From Neobacillus niacini (lineage in GTDB: Bacteria; Bacillota; Bacilli; Bacillales; Cytobacillaceae), in contig NZ_BAWM01000007.1 of the NCBI RefSeq assembly GCF_000759675.1, positions 1 through 55,357 on the forward strand: DNA of 55,357 nucleotides, given 5' to 3'. Under the pieces are notes generated by a model. It saw only the letters and a list, made by a program, of their open reading frames with translations. It was not told where the DNA came from and ran no database searches. Both the position numbers and the translations under genes were made by a program. The stretch's first letter is position 1. Every line of letters starts with the position of its first letter. Below, in pieces: positions 55,164-55,357 of this stretch.

Positions 55164-55357
55164 AAATGCGGAAGCGCCTTGCCCAGGGGCGACAGGCATA
55201 AGACGAGCCGGCTAGAAGGTTGCCTTTTAACCTTCTGGACGGATTGTCTGAAATGTGGAGGCGACTGTTCTGGGACGAAGGCATAAGACGAACCCTGCAA
55301 GAAGGCGCTTTTTGCCTTCTTCAGGGGGTGGCTTATGACTCGAGTCCCAAGGAGCCG
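55164..55357 (+). repeat. Dispersed hairpin element, composite form, cut by the window end
   Basis: AAATGCGGAAGCGCC end 41 bp before the formate dehydrogenase start codon, then the usual AGAAGGTTG / AACCTTCT arm, and a second AGAAGGCGC / GCCTTCTTC arm. No promoter for the operon is visible between it and the start codon, so the promoter must lie in or beyond the element. Confidence 0.85.

Noticed and set aside
52139..55300. Formate dehydrogenase alpha gene broken into two ORFs (pseudogene or frameshift)
   Set aside because: There is no frameshift, just one TGA at the Sec position, followed by an intact SECIS hairpin.

Overview
The window looks like the chromosome of a Gram-positive endospore former of the Bacillaceae. 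I favour the Neobacillus/Mesobacillus side of the family, but the species cannot be fixed from sequence alone. Gene content and order follow a well-known Bacillus subtilis segment: tdk-rpmE-rho-glpX-murA-transaldolase-fba-spo0F, then pyrG-rpoE, fadF-cls-uvsE, argS-ywiB, speB-speE-pbpG-ywhD-ywhC-ywhB, ywgA-ywfO, a RsfA-like gene, lipL-pta-hemQ-gerQ and ywdK/ywdI. Sporulation genes (spo0F, gerQ, sspH, pbpG, a YhcN-type lipoprotein, a RsfA-like regulator) support the assignment. No rRNA, tRNA, transposase, phage gene or CRISPR array was seen.

Layout. 0.3-11.9 kb: core functions (thymidine kinase, L31, Rho, gluconeogenic FBPase, MurA, aldolases, Spo0F, CTP synthase, RNA polymerase delta). 12-24 kb: an acyl-CoA block, fused isobutyryl-CoA mutase IcmF, a TetR/FadR-like regulator, two acyl-CoA dehydrogenases, 3-hydroxyacyl-CoA dehydrogenase, thiolase and FadF, with matching operator-like sites before fadF and the thiolase and a cre-like site at the thiolase. 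24-43.7 kb: cardiolipin synthase, UV endonuclease, ArgRS, polyamine synthesis (SpeB, SpeE), spore and cell-wall genes, lipoate transfer, phosphotransacetylase, HemQ and GerQ. At 43.72 kb lies a perfect parS site. 43.8-55.1 kb: an accessory block read leftward, formate dehydrogenase alpha-beta-gamma, FdhE, MobA, two MoeA proteins (one fused to a binding-protein domain), MoaE, MoaD and MoeB. The alpha subunit is a selenoprotein: the reading frame passes through an in-frame UGA followed by a textbook bacterial SECIS hairpin.

The most unusual layer is intergenic. Two arrays of exactly 52-bp repeats (left edge and 44.9 kb) and four arrays of exactly 21-bp repeats (9.2, 18.0, 20.3, 40.1 kb) sit between genes. 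Both periods are close to whole numbers of DNA helical turns (5 and 2). In addition about a dozen copies of a modular hairpin element with constant ends are scattered through the gaps; six begin within 12 bp of a stop codon, always in the same orientation to the gene. A second, GC-rich, inverted-repeat element has two full copies and one hollow copy, and a small palindromic repeat occurs twice between genes and once in frame inside moeA. These repeats, the selenoprotein operon and a Shine-Dalgarno-masking hairpin at the lipoprotein gene are the main points for follow-up.
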